A stretch of DNA of 47,519 nt from the NCBI GenBank assembly GCA_910586305.1, contig CAJUGS010000026.1, positions 1-47,519 of the forward strand, given 5' to 3'. Position numbers and translations under genes: made by a program. The notes under the pieces are model-generated. The model was not told where the DNA came from and did no database searches. It saw nothing but the letters and a program-made list of their open reading frames with translations. The stretch comes from an uncultured Duncaniella sp. (GTDB lineage Bacteria; Bacteroidota; Bacteroidia; Bacteroidales; Muribaculaceae). The first letter of the stretch is position 1, and every line of letters starts with the position of its first letter. Of this stretch, positions 23,120 through 30,770 are shown one piece after another.

Positions 23120-24559
23120 ATGAAAAAGATACTCCATATACTCATCGCCGTGACCGCGCTTGCCATAGCCGTCAGCTGCGCTTCCGGCAGCCGTAGCTCC
23201 ATGGGAGGCGAAGTGACAGGTGTCGGAGGCACCTCATGGACCGAACCCACACCCTACGGTATGGTGCTCGTCTCGCGTGGATCCGTAAAGATGGGTCCGT
23301 CAAAGGAAGACTCACTCTGGAATCTCCGGGCCGACTCACGCGGAATCTCGGTCGACGCATTCTGGATGGACGAGACCGAGGTGACCAACTCTAAATACAA
23401 GCAATTTGTATTCTGGGTGCGCGACTCAATAATCCGCGAGCGTCTCGCCGACCCCCGCTGGGGCGGAAACGAAGAGTTCAAAATCGAGGAGGATCGCGAG
23501 GGAAACCCCGTCACACCACACCTCAACTGGTCAAAGCCAATCCCCTGGCGCAATGCCAACGAGGATGAGCAGCGTGCCATCGAAAGCCTATATCGCACAA
23601 ACCCCATCACCGGAGTGCGCGAACTCGACCCCGAACAGCTCAACTACCGCTACGAGGTCTACAACCACACAGAGGCGGCCAAGCGCAAGAACCGTCTTGA
23701 CCCCCGCCGTCGCGAATACAACACCGACAAACCGGTTCCCGTCAACCTCCCCGTCATCTCCAAGGACACAGCCTATATGGACGACGACGGCGAGATACGT
23801 CGCGAGACAATCACCCGCGCCCTCTCCGGACCCTACGACTTCCTCAACACCTACATTGTCAACGTCTACCCCGACACCACTGCCTGGATCAACGACTTCG
23901 ACAACGCCTACAACGAGCCCTACGTGCGTCTCTACTTCGCCCACGGAGGCTACAGCGAATACCCCGTGGTGGGTGTGAGCTGGGAGCAGGCCAACGCCTT
24001 TGCCAACTGGCGCACCGACTACCTGCGTCGCTCGCTCGGACGCGAGGGAGTCTATATCGAGCCCTACCGCCTGCCCACAGAAGCCGAGTGGGAGTACGCC
24101 GCCCGAGCCGGAAAAAGCGAAAATATGTATCCCTGGGACGGGGACCTGCCGCTCACAGAAGACCAGGGCTGTTTCTACGCCAACTTCAAGCCCCAGGAAG
24201 GCAACTTCGTACAGGACGGACAGCTCATCACATCGCGTGTCGGCACATACTCGCCAAACGACTTCGGACTCTACGACATGGCCGGCAACGTGAGCGAGTG
24301 GACATCGACAGCCTTCTCCGAAAGCGTATCGAAAATAACATCCGACCTCAACCCCGAATACCGCTACGACGCCGCACAGGAAGACCCCTACAAGATGAAG
24401 CGCAAGATTGTACGCGGCGGCTCATGGAAAGACGTAGCCCACAATGTGCGCTCCGACCTCAGAATGTGGGAATATCAGAACGAACAGCGGTCCTACATCG
24501 GATTCCGCTGCGTCCGCTCACAGATAGGATTCGCCAAAGGCACAAAAGCCAAGAAATAA
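23120..24559 (+). CDS. gldK: Type IX secretion lipoprotein GldK/PorK
   Basis: A 479-residue lipoprotein (signal ending AIAVSC, Cys20) with a formylglycine-generating-enzyme-like (SUMF1) domain. Recognisable parts are GMVLVSRGSVKMGPS (about 47-61), FWMDETEVTNSKYKQF (about 80-95), LPTEAEWEYAARAG (about 318-331), YDMAGNVSEWTS (about 385-396), RGGSWKD (about 434-440) and IGFRCVRS near the C-terminus. GldK/PorK forms, with GldN/PorN, the large periplasmic ring attached to the outer membrane in the T9SS. The order gldK-gldL-gldM-gldN downstream confirms it; a SUMF1 sulfatase activator would not sit in this context. Confidence 0.95.
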   Translation: MKKILHILIAVTALAIAVSCASGSRSSMGGEVTGVGGTSWTEPTPYGMVLVSRGSVKMGPSKEDSLWNLRADSRGISVDAFWMDETEVTNSKYKQFVFWVRDSIIRERLADPRWGGNEEFKIEEDREGNPVTPHLNWSKPIPWRNANEDEQRAIESLYRTNPITGVRELDPEQLNYRYEVYNHTEAAKRKNRLDPRRREYNTDKPVPVNLPVISKDTAYMDDDGEIRRETITRALSGPYDFLNTYIVNVYPDTTAWINDFDNAYNEPYVRLYFAHGGYSEYPVVGVSWEQANAFANWRTDYLRRSLGREGVYIEPYRLPTEAEWEYAARAGKSENMYPWDGDLPLTEDQGCFYANFKPQEGNFVQDGQLITSRVGTYSPNDFGLYDMAGNVSEWTSTAFSESVSKITSDLNPEYRYDAAQEDPYKMKRKIVRGGSWKDVAHNVRSDLRMWEYQNEQRSYIGFRCVRSQIGFAKGTKAKK

Positions 24560-24607
24560 CCCCATCCCCTCTCACTCCATCGTCTCTCATTCACATCTCT
24601 GCCAATC

Positions 24608-25552
24608 ATGCAAACCGACAAGTTCAAAGCCAAATATAAGACAATAATGACCTGGGAGGGCGGACAGCGCCTCTTCAACTTCGCCTACAGTATCGGAGCC
24701 GCAATCGTCATCCTGGGCGCGCTGTTCAAGATTCTCCACCTCCAGGGAGGCAACACACTCCTTTGTATCGGTATGGGCACCGAGGTACTCATGTTCATAC
24801 TCACAGCCTTCGACCGACCGCCCAAAGAATACCACTGGGAAGAAGTGTTCCCCGAGCTGGGAAAGAAAACCGACGAGGAAGAGCAGCACGCTGCCATATA
24901 CGGAGGACCGCGTTACGCAGCCTCCCAGGCACCCGTGGCAGCAGCCGCAACAGTGACAACGACAGGTGTCGTGCCCGACCATCTCGGCCTTTCCGAAGCC
25001 GACACCCGTTCGCTCAGCGAGAGCATAGCCCGCATGAGCGCAGCCGCAGAACAGCTCTCCAAAATGGCCGAACTCACCACCGCCACACAGGAATACCTCA
25101 CACAGATGAGCGCTATCGCCGACCAGATGCAGCAGCTCAGACAGACCACCGAAGCGCTCAACAACGTCTCCAACGTGCTTCTCAACAGCTACACCGCCAT
25201 CACGGAAAACTCGGCCGGTATCACCGAGAACTCGCGTGGATACATCTCGCAGATGGGCGATCTCAACCGCAATCTCGGAGGCCTCAACACCATCTACGAA
25301 ATTCAGCTCAAGAGCGTGTCCTCACAGCTCGAAAGCATCGACCGCGTCAACCGTGGCATCAAGGACATACGCGATATGTATGAGAAAAGTGCCTCACAGA
25401 GCGCCCGCTACTGCGAAGAGACCGAGAAGATGGCACGCTATATGCAACAGCTCAACCAGGTCTACGAAAAAATGCTCCACGCAATGACCGTCAATATGTA
25501 TCGGCCAATGATGGGCGACATCCCCGGCGCACAATCCTCAGGAGCAATCTGA
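24608..25552 (+). CDS. gldL: Type IX secretion/gliding motor inner-membrane protein GldL/PorL
   Basis: A 314-residue inner-membrane protein with two transmembrane helices near the N-terminus (about 22-44 and 50-68). The second contains the membrane-embedded Glu59 in GMGTEVLMF, the residue type thought to carry the proton flow that powers the GldLM motor. A cytoplasmic domain with a long predicted coiled coil (about 135-290, many Gln, Asn and Leu heptads) follows. It lies 48 bases after gldK and 48 before gldM. The length exceeds F. johnsoniae GldL (about 215 residues) and is close to P. gingivalis PorL, in keeping with a Bacteroidales version. Confidence 0.95.
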   Translation: MQTDKFKAKYKTIMTWEGGQRLFNFAYSIGAAIVILGALFKILHLQGGNTLLCIGMGTEVLMFILTAFDRPPKEYHWEEVFPELGKKTDEEEQHAAIYGGPRYAASQAPVAAAATVTTTGVVPDHLGLSEADTRSLSESIARMSAAAEQLSKMAELTTATQEYLTQMSAIADQMQQLRQTTEALNNVSNVLLNSYTAITENSAGITENSRGYISQMGDLNRNLGGLNTIYEIQLKSVSSQLESIDRVNRGIKDIRDMYEKSASQSARYCEETEKMARYMQQLNQVYEKMLHAMTVNMYRPMMGDIPGAQSSGAI

Positions 25553-25600
25553 ACCACTCCCCCACCCCCAAGCCACAGTACAATCCTATAAAATCAAGAA

Positions 25601-27166
25601 ATGGCCGAATCAGTAGTCCGACTCTCACCAAGGCAGAGGATGATAAACCTCATGTATATCGTCCTCACCGCCATGCTCGCGCTCAACGTGTCGAGCGACG
25701 TTCTTGACGGCTTCGTGCAGGTCGAGGACGGCCTGGCGCGCACAAACGCCAATGTGGGTCGCCGCAACGATGCCATATACGCCCAGCTCGAAAGCTTCAC
25801 AGCACAAAACCCAGGAAAAGGCACCCCGTGGCTTGACAAAGCCTCCGACGTGCGCCGCCGGGCCAACGCCCTCTACTCACTCGTCGACTCGCTAAAGATA
25901 GCGATCGTGGTCGAAGCCGACGGCCCCGAAGGAAAAGTGAGCGAAATAAACCGTCGCGACGATCTTGAATCAGCAGCCGTAGTCATGCTCTCGGGAGGTC
26001 ACAACGAGGGAGAACGACTCCGAAACGCCGTCGACTCCTACCGCGAATACGTCACGAGTCTCATCCCCGACTCCGTGAAACAGTCGAGCATACGCGAGGC
26101 ACTCTCCACCGCCCCCTTCCGCCGTCCAGGCACCGTGCAGGACCAGAAATGGGAAGAAGCAAAATTTGAGAACCAGCCCGTAGTGGCAGCCGTGACACTC
26201 CTCACCAAGCTGCAAAACGACATCCGCTACGCCGAGGGCGAAGCTCTGTCCAACCTCCTCGCCGCCGTCGACGCAGGCGACGTACGCGTCAACGAGCTCA
26301 ACGCATTCGTCATTCCCCAGTCACGCATGGTCATGCGTGGAAGCAGATACTCCGCAGCCATCGTTCTCGCCGCCGTCGACACCACAGCCCGTCCGGCCAT
26401 ATTCGTCGGAGGAAAGCAACTCCCCTCCGACAAGGGAATCTATGAATTCACCACCTCGTCCACAGGAAACTTCGACTATTCCGGCTACATCGAGGTGGCT
26501 CACGGCGACGGCTCAACGACAAAACATCCCTTCAACTCCTCCTACACTGTGATGGAGCCCACCGCCACAGTATCAGCCACAATGATGAATGTGCTCTATG
26601 CCGGTATCAACAACCCCATGAGCATATCCGTACCAGGAGTCCCCATGTCGGGCGTATCGGCCACAATGACCAACGGCACACTCACACGCCAGGGCGACCA
26701 ATGGATAGCGCGTCCAGCCAAAGTGGGAGAAAACGCCACAATCACAGTTACGGCCAATATCGACGGCCGCCCGCAGACAGTGGCCACCTCCACATTCCGA
26801 GTACGCAAACTCCCCGACCCGGTAGCCTTCATCTCGTTCACAGCCCAGAACGGGGCAAAAGACCGTTACAAAGGCGGCAAACCCTTCTCCAAGACCCTCC
26901 TCACCACAGCTCCGGGTATCGAGGCGGCGATAGACGACGATATGCTCAATATCGACTTCCAGGTGCTCGGATTCGAGACAGTCTTCTTCGACCAGATGGG
27001 CAACGCCATCCCCGAAGTCTCCCAGGGAGCATCATTCTCCCAGCGCCAGCGCGACCAGTTCAAAAGACTCTCGCGAGGCAAACGATTCTACATCTCACGC
27101 ATCCGCGCCAAGGGACCCGACGGCATCGAACGTGTGCTCAGCCCTGTCGAGGTTATTGTCAATTAG
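25601..27166 (+). CDS. gldM: Type IX secretion/gliding motor protein GldM/PorM
   Basis: A 521-residue protein with one N-terminal transmembrane helix (about 13-33, MINLMYIVLTAMLALNVS) after the conserved start ESVVRLSPRQRMINLMYIVLTAML given here in part. A large periplasmic part follows, made of the helical D1 domain and three beta domains; FISFTAQNGAKDRYKGG and the C-terminal RFYISRIRAKGPDG-type ending (KRFYISRIRAKGPDGIERVL) are typical of PorM. GldM dimers rotate inside the GldL pentamer and reach across the periplasm to the GldKN ring. It is complete and lies between gldL and gldN with short gaps. Confidence 0.95.
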   Translation: MAESVVRLSPRQRMINLMYIVLTAMLALNVSSDVLDGFVQVEDGLARTNANVGRRNDAIYAQLESFTAQNPGKGTPWLDKASDVRRRANALYSLVDSLKIAIVVEADGPEGKVSEINRRDDLESAAVVMLSGGHNEGERLRNAVDSYREYVTSLIPDSVKQSSIREALSTAPFRRPGTVQDQKWEEAKFENQPVVAAVTLLTKLQNDIRYAEGEALSNLLAAVDAGDVRVNELNAFVIPQSRMVMRGSRYSAAIVLAAVDTTARPAIFVGGKQLPSDKGIYEFTTSSTGNFDYSGYIEVAHGDGSTTKHPFNSSYTVMEPTATVSATMMNVLYAGINNPMSISVPGVPMSGVSATMTNGTLTRQGDQWIARPAKVGENATITVTANIDGRPQTVATSTFRVRKLPDPVAFISFTAQNGAKDRYKGGKPFSKTLLTTAPGIEAAIDDDMLNIDFQVLGFETVFFDQMGNAIPEVSQGASFSQRQRDQFKRLSRGKRFYISRIRAKGPDGIERVLSPVEVIVN

Positions 27167-27196
27167 TTCTCCACAAGTCATTTAGCAATTCCATCT

Positions 27197-28339
27197 ATGA
27201 AGAAATTTCTTCTCTCAGCCATAAGTCTCATCATTGCCGCCAGTGTCTTTGCTCAAGATACGACATCATCGTCGAGCAGCGTGGTGCGTCGTCGTTCAGG
27301 CGAGCGTCCCGGAGCAAAAAGCGAGACTCCGGGAGTCACTCCCCGTATGCAGTCTCACTTCGAAGAGACACCAGTCGATGACAGCGAGCTCCAGTGGATG
27401 CGGGTGATGTATCGCGAACTTGACCTCACGAAAGACGAAAACGGCGCCCTATACTACCCGGACGAACCTGTGGAAGGACAGGAAAACCTCTTCCGCATCA
27501 TCCTCGGACGTATGGCCGACGGATCTCTGACAGCCTACGAATATCTCGACGGACGCGAGGCCTTCACCGACAACTACAAGGTGAAAATGCGCGACGTGCT
27601 CGACCGATTCCACATTCTCTACTCCGACGCCAAAGGCTCAACCGAGAAGAATCCAAAATTCACCATCGAAGAGAGCGACGTGCCGACCTCGGAAGTCCTC
27701 TCATACTACATAATAGAGAAATGGGTCTTTGACCGACGCACCAACCGTATGCGCAACCACATCGAGGCAGTCTGTCCGGTACTCCACCGCTCCGGCGACT
27801 TCGGAGGCGAGGCCATACGCTATCCCATGTTCTGGGTCAAATATGACGACCTACGCCCATTCCTCACCACACAGACAATATTCACCGATGACGACAACAA
27901 TCTCGCCACCTGCACCTACGACGACTTCTTCCAGCTCGGTCTCTACAAAGGTGACATCTACAAGACCAGAAACCTCAAGAACAAGTCGCTGATGCAGATA
28001 CATCCCGACCCCGACGAACTCGCCCACGCACGCGACAGCATACAGCAGCGTCTCGACTCATACGAAAAGAAACTGTGGGTACCATCGCTCGACGAACTCG
28101 CCGAGCGTCGCGAAGCCGCTGAAAAGGCCGCGCTCAAAGCCGAAGCCGAGACAGCAGGCGAAGAAGCCTCCGTGAGCACCGCCGAGGAGAAACCCGCGAG
28201 ATCAGCCCGTGCAAGCCGCTCCAAGCGCGGAGCAACCAAAAGCACCGCAACAAAGAGCAAACCGGCTAAAGTCAAGAAACCCAAGGCCGCCAAGACATCT
28301 TCGTCGGCCACCCGTTCCGTGCGCAACCGTCGCAGATAA
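27197..28339 (+). CDS. gldN: Type IX secretion ring protein GldN/PorN with basic C-terminal tail
   Basis: A 380-residue exported protein. A signal peptide (MKKFLLSAISLIIAASVFAQ) and a Ser/Arg-rich linker lead to the GldN domain (about 60-300), with WMRVMYRELDLTKDENGALYYPDEP, VLSYYIIEKWVFDRRTNRM and YPMFWVKYDDLRP. GldN/PorN pairs with GldK/PorK in the periplasmic ring. Residues about 305-380 are a low-complexity tail, first Ala/Glu-rich and then strongly basic (Lys, Arg, Ser, Thr, Ala, ending RNRRR), which I do not expect in standard GldN. The stop codon TAA shares its last A with the ATG of the glycosyltransferase gene (TAATG at 28337-28341), so the two are translationally coupled. Confidence 0.93.
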   Translation: MKKFLLSAISLIIAASVFAQDTTSSSSSVVRRRSGERPGAKSETPGVTPRMQSHFEETPVDDSELQWMRVMYRELDLTKDENGALYYPDEPVEGQENLFRIILGRMADGSLTAYEYLDGREAFTDNYKVKMRDVLDRFHILYSDAKGSTEKNPKFTIEESDVPTSEVLSYYIIEKWVFDRRTNRMRNHIEAVCPVLHRSGDFGGEAIRYPMFWVKYDDLRPFLTTQTIFTDDDNNLATCTYDDFFQLGLYKGDIYKTRNLKNKSLMQIHPDPDELAHARDSIQQRLDSYEKKLWVPSLDELAERREAAEKAALKAEAETAGEEASVSTAEEKPARSARASRSKRGATKSTATKSKPAKVKKPKAAKTSSSATRSVRNRRR

Positions 28340-29253
28340 TGTCCTCACCCTCTCCCGTCACAATAGTAATCCCCGTCTACAACAGGGCACACACACTGCC
28401 GCGCCTGCTGCAGTCCATCGATGCGCAGACCCTTGCACCGGCAGCGGTAGTGCTTGTCGACAATGCCTCGACCGACACATCTCTATCTGTCCTGCGGGAA
28501 TGGGCGGAGACACATAGCCATGCAAAGGTGGTGACCGAGAAGCGTCCCGGAGCGTCAGCGGCACGCAACCGCGGCCTGCGCGAAGTGACCACGGAATGGA
28601 CCATGTTCTTCGACTCCGACGACGAGATGCTCCCCACCCATATCGCCGACATAACCCGAGCCATCAGCATCCACAAAGATGCCGACATAATAGGCCGTGA
28701 CATCATCACGCGTCACGACGGACGCGACTCACGCAAACCGTTCACCACATCCTCACCGCTCTTCAACCAGCTCTTCCATTCCATACTGTCCACACAGAGA
28801 TATGTCGCAAAGACCGAGCTGTTCCGAAACGTCGGAGGCTGGAATGAATCACTAAAGGGATGGAACGACCTCGAGCTCGGAGTGCGTCTTCTGCTGACAT
28901 CCCCCACACTTGCATCAGCCGGAGGTCCCCCATCGGTCATCGTACATTTCCAGAAAGAATCGATCACCGGCACCAACTTCACACGAGGCAGAGGCATCTG
29001 GGAAGCCGCCATCGAGGCCATCCGTGGCCAGCTCGCCACAGCCGGCCACACCACAGCCCTCGCCTGGCTTGACACACTCGCAGTTATGCTTGCCGCCACC
29101 TACCATCGCGAAGGCTCAGGCGAAGCAGCCCACGCCCTGCTCCACCAAACTCTCTCCACCACCCCCTATCCACGACGCATGAAGGTCCTGTACCTCTACC
29201 ACCGTCTGGCTGGAAGACTCACATGGGCACTTGCAAAAATCTTTTTCAGATGA
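28339..29253 (+). CDS. Family 2 glycosyltransferase
   Basis: A 304-residue cytoplasmic glycosyltransferase with a GT-A fold. It starts VTIVIPVYNRAHTLPRLLQSIDAQ (about 6-29), has VDNASTD (about 40-46) for nucleotide-sugar binding, GASAARNRGL (about 72-81), and the metal-binding FFDSDDE (about 92-98) containing the DxD motif. GGWNESLKGWNDLELGVRLLL (about 166-186) is the acceptor-side region with the usual acidic catalytic residue. Donor and acceptor sugars are unknown. It is fused by TAATG overlap to gldN and by ATGA overlap to the CDF gene. T9SS cargo is anchored to a special lipopolysaccharide in P. gingivalis, so a link to cell-surface glycan is possible but not shown. Confidence 0.88.
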   Translation: MSSPSPVTIVIPVYNRAHTLPRLLQSIDAQTLAPAAVVLVDNASTDTSLSVLREWAETHSHAKVVTEKRPGASAARNRGLREVTTEWTMFFDSDDEMLPTHIADITRAISIHKDADIIGRDIITRHDGRDSRKPFTTSSPLFNQLFHSILSTQRYVAKTELFRNVGGWNESLKGWNDLELGVRLLLTSPTLASAGGPPSVIVHFQKESITGTNFTRGRGIWEAAIEAIRGQLATAGHTTALAWLDTLAVMLAATYHREGSGEAAHALLHQTLSTTPYPRRMKVLYLYHRLAGRLTWALAKIFFR

Positions 29254-30167
29254 CGACACACACCACCCCGGGTAGAAACGAAGTAGACACCATCCGACGG
29301 GTCACATGGGTAGGCTTCTGGGTCAATGCCATACTTATGGTGTTGAAGATAGCCATAGGATTCTACGGACACAGCGACGCCCTCGTGGCCGACGGCGTAC
29401 ACTCGCTCAGCGACTTCGCCACCGACCTCATTGTACTTCTCTTCGTCTCCATAGCCTACAAGAGCGCCGACAGCGGCCACCCCTACGGCCACGGAAAATT
29501 CGAGACATTTGCCGCGCTCATCATCGGTGTGATTCTGCTCGGCGTAGCCATCGGTATCGGCAACTCAGGTCTCAAGTCAGTAATAGCATCAGCCCATGGC
29601 GAGATGCCACCGCGTCCCGACCTCTGGACACTCGCAGTAGCCGTCATCTCCATCCTCGCCAAGGAACTGCTCTTCCGCTACACCATACGTGCCTCCCGGA
29701 CCGTCGGCTCACAGTCGCTCAGAGCCAACGCCTACCATCACCGCAGCGATGCAGTCTCGTCCATAGCCACCCTTGCCGGTATCTCGGCCGCATACTTCCT
29801 GGGCGACTCTTGGCGCATACTCGACCCCATCGCATCAATGCTCATCGCGGTATTCATAGCAGTCTCCGCCATCCAGATATGCCTGCCCGCAATCAACGAA
29901 TTGCTGGAGAAATCCCTCTCTCCTTCACGCATCGACAAGGTAGAGTCGATTATCGAAGGCGTAGCCGGAGTGAAAGCCTTCCACCGCCTGCGCACACGCC
30001 GCAACGGACACTCTGTAATCATCGACGTCCACATCAAGGTCGATCCCGACATCACCGTCTCTGCCGGCCACGACATAGCCTCGGCTGTAGAGAAAGCATT
30101 GCACGAGGAATTCGACAACGACATAATCACCAACATACACGTCGAACCGTTTCGCCCCTCACACTGA
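29250..30167 (+). CDS. Cation diffusion facilitator family transporter
   Basis: A 305-residue inner-membrane metal transporter. The ATG at 29250 is chosen because it forms an ATGA overlap with the preceding stop; the upstream ATG at 29223 lies within the glycosyltransferase gene. Six membrane helices are expected. Metal-site residues are seen in ALVADGVHSLSDFATD (about 35-50) and YHHRSDAVSSIATL (about 162-175), the two-helix Asp/His/Asp pattern of CDF proteins. The C-terminal cytoplasmic domain (about 220-305) has the ferredoxin-like form with HRLRTRRNGHSVIIDVHIKVDPD. CDF proteins export zinc, manganese or iron in exchange for protons. The metal cannot be told from the sequence with confidence. 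Confidence 0.9.
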   Translation: MTTHTTPGRNEVDTIRRVTWVGFWVNAILMVLKIAIGFYGHSDALVADGVHSLSDFATDLIVLLFVSIAYKSADSGHPYGHGKFETFAALIIGVILLGVAIGIGNSGLKSVIASAHGEMPPRPDLWTLAVAVISILAKELLFRYTIRASRTVGSQSLRANAYHHRSDAVSSIATLAGISAAYFLGDSWRILDPIASMLIAVFIAVSAIQICLPAINELLEKSLSPSRIDKVESIIEGVAGVKAFHRLRTRRNGHSVIIDVHIKVDPDITVSAGHDIASAVEKALHEEFDNDIITNIHVEPFRPSH

Positions 30168-30183
30168 CCTCCATACACACAAA

Positions 30184-30240
30184 CACGGGTCCCGGAAGCA
30201 GTGACATATGTCGCCGTCCCGGGACCCGTGGATACATTTT
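30184..30240. terminator. Hairpin terminator between convergent CDF and tpx genes
   Basis: CACGGGTCCCGG (30184-30195) pairs perfectly with CCGGGACCCGTG (30219-30230), and the loop contains the palindrome GACATATGTC. On the plus strand GATACATTTTATATAT follows, a weak T-tract. The hairpin lies between two convergent genes and may serve both. Confidence 0.7.
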
Positions 30241-30248
30241 ATATATCC

Positions 30249-30758
30249 TCACACCTCTTTGCGAAGCACCTTGAGAGCCGCATCATAGGCCGGCTCATTG
30301 GTAATCTCCTCCACCACATCGCGGAAGATGACGCGGCGGTTCTCGTCGAGGATTATGACGGCACGTGTGAGAAGGCCCGCAAGTGGACCGTCGACAAGCT
30401 GCAGGCCATACTTCTGGCCGAACAGAGGCGAACGGAAAGCCGACCCGAACACCACATTCTTGATATTCTCAATGGTGCAGAAGCGACCCATCGCAAACGG
30501 AAGGTCCATAGACACACACACCACCACGACATCATCAAGATTGGCGGCCTCCTCGTTGAAGCGTCTCACCGAACGAGCGCACACCTCAGTGTCAAGGCTG
30601 GGAAATACATTCAGCACCACCCTTTTGCCTGCAAAATCAGAGCAAAGCACCTGGGAAAGGTCCGGACCTGAAAGATGAAAGCAAGGCGCAGTCTCGCCTA
30701 TACCTGGAACAGTGCCGCAAGTGTGACAAGCCTGTCCTTTGAAAAAAACGGTTTCCAT
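30249..30758 (-). CDS. tpx: Thiol peroxidase (Tpx family) with an extra N-terminal CxxC
   Basis: A 169-residue atypical 2-Cys peroxiredoxin. The peroxidatic Cys60 lies in FPSLDTEVCARSVRRFN and the resolving Cys94 in DLPFAMGRFCTIEN, the same spacing as E. coli Tpx (61 and 95). DGPLAGLLTRAVIILDE and the C-terminal ITNEPAYDAAL are also typical. The enzyme reduces hydrogen and alkyl peroxides with electrons from thioredoxin. Unusually the N-terminus reads FKGQACHTCGTVPGIGETAPCF, giving Cys11, Cys14 and Cys26 where family members normally have no cysteines (and Asp in APDF). Its gene lies 12 bases after a secreted thioredoxin-like protein and is probably co-transcribed with it. Confidence 0.93.
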   Translation of the reverse strand: METVFFKGQACHTCGTVPGIGETAPCFHLSGPDLSQVLCSDFAGKRVVLNVFPSLDTEVCARSVRRFNEEAANLDDVVVVCVSMDLPFAMGRFCTIENIKNVVFGSAFRSPLFGQKYGLQLVDGPLAGLLTRAVIILDENRRVIFRDVVEEITNEPAYDAALKVLRKEV

Positions 30759-30770
30759 ATCTGTTTTATA

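Noticed and set aside
23120..24559. SUMF1-type domain read as a sulfatase-activating enzyme
   Set aside because: The lipoprotein signal and position directly before gldLMN identify it as GldK.
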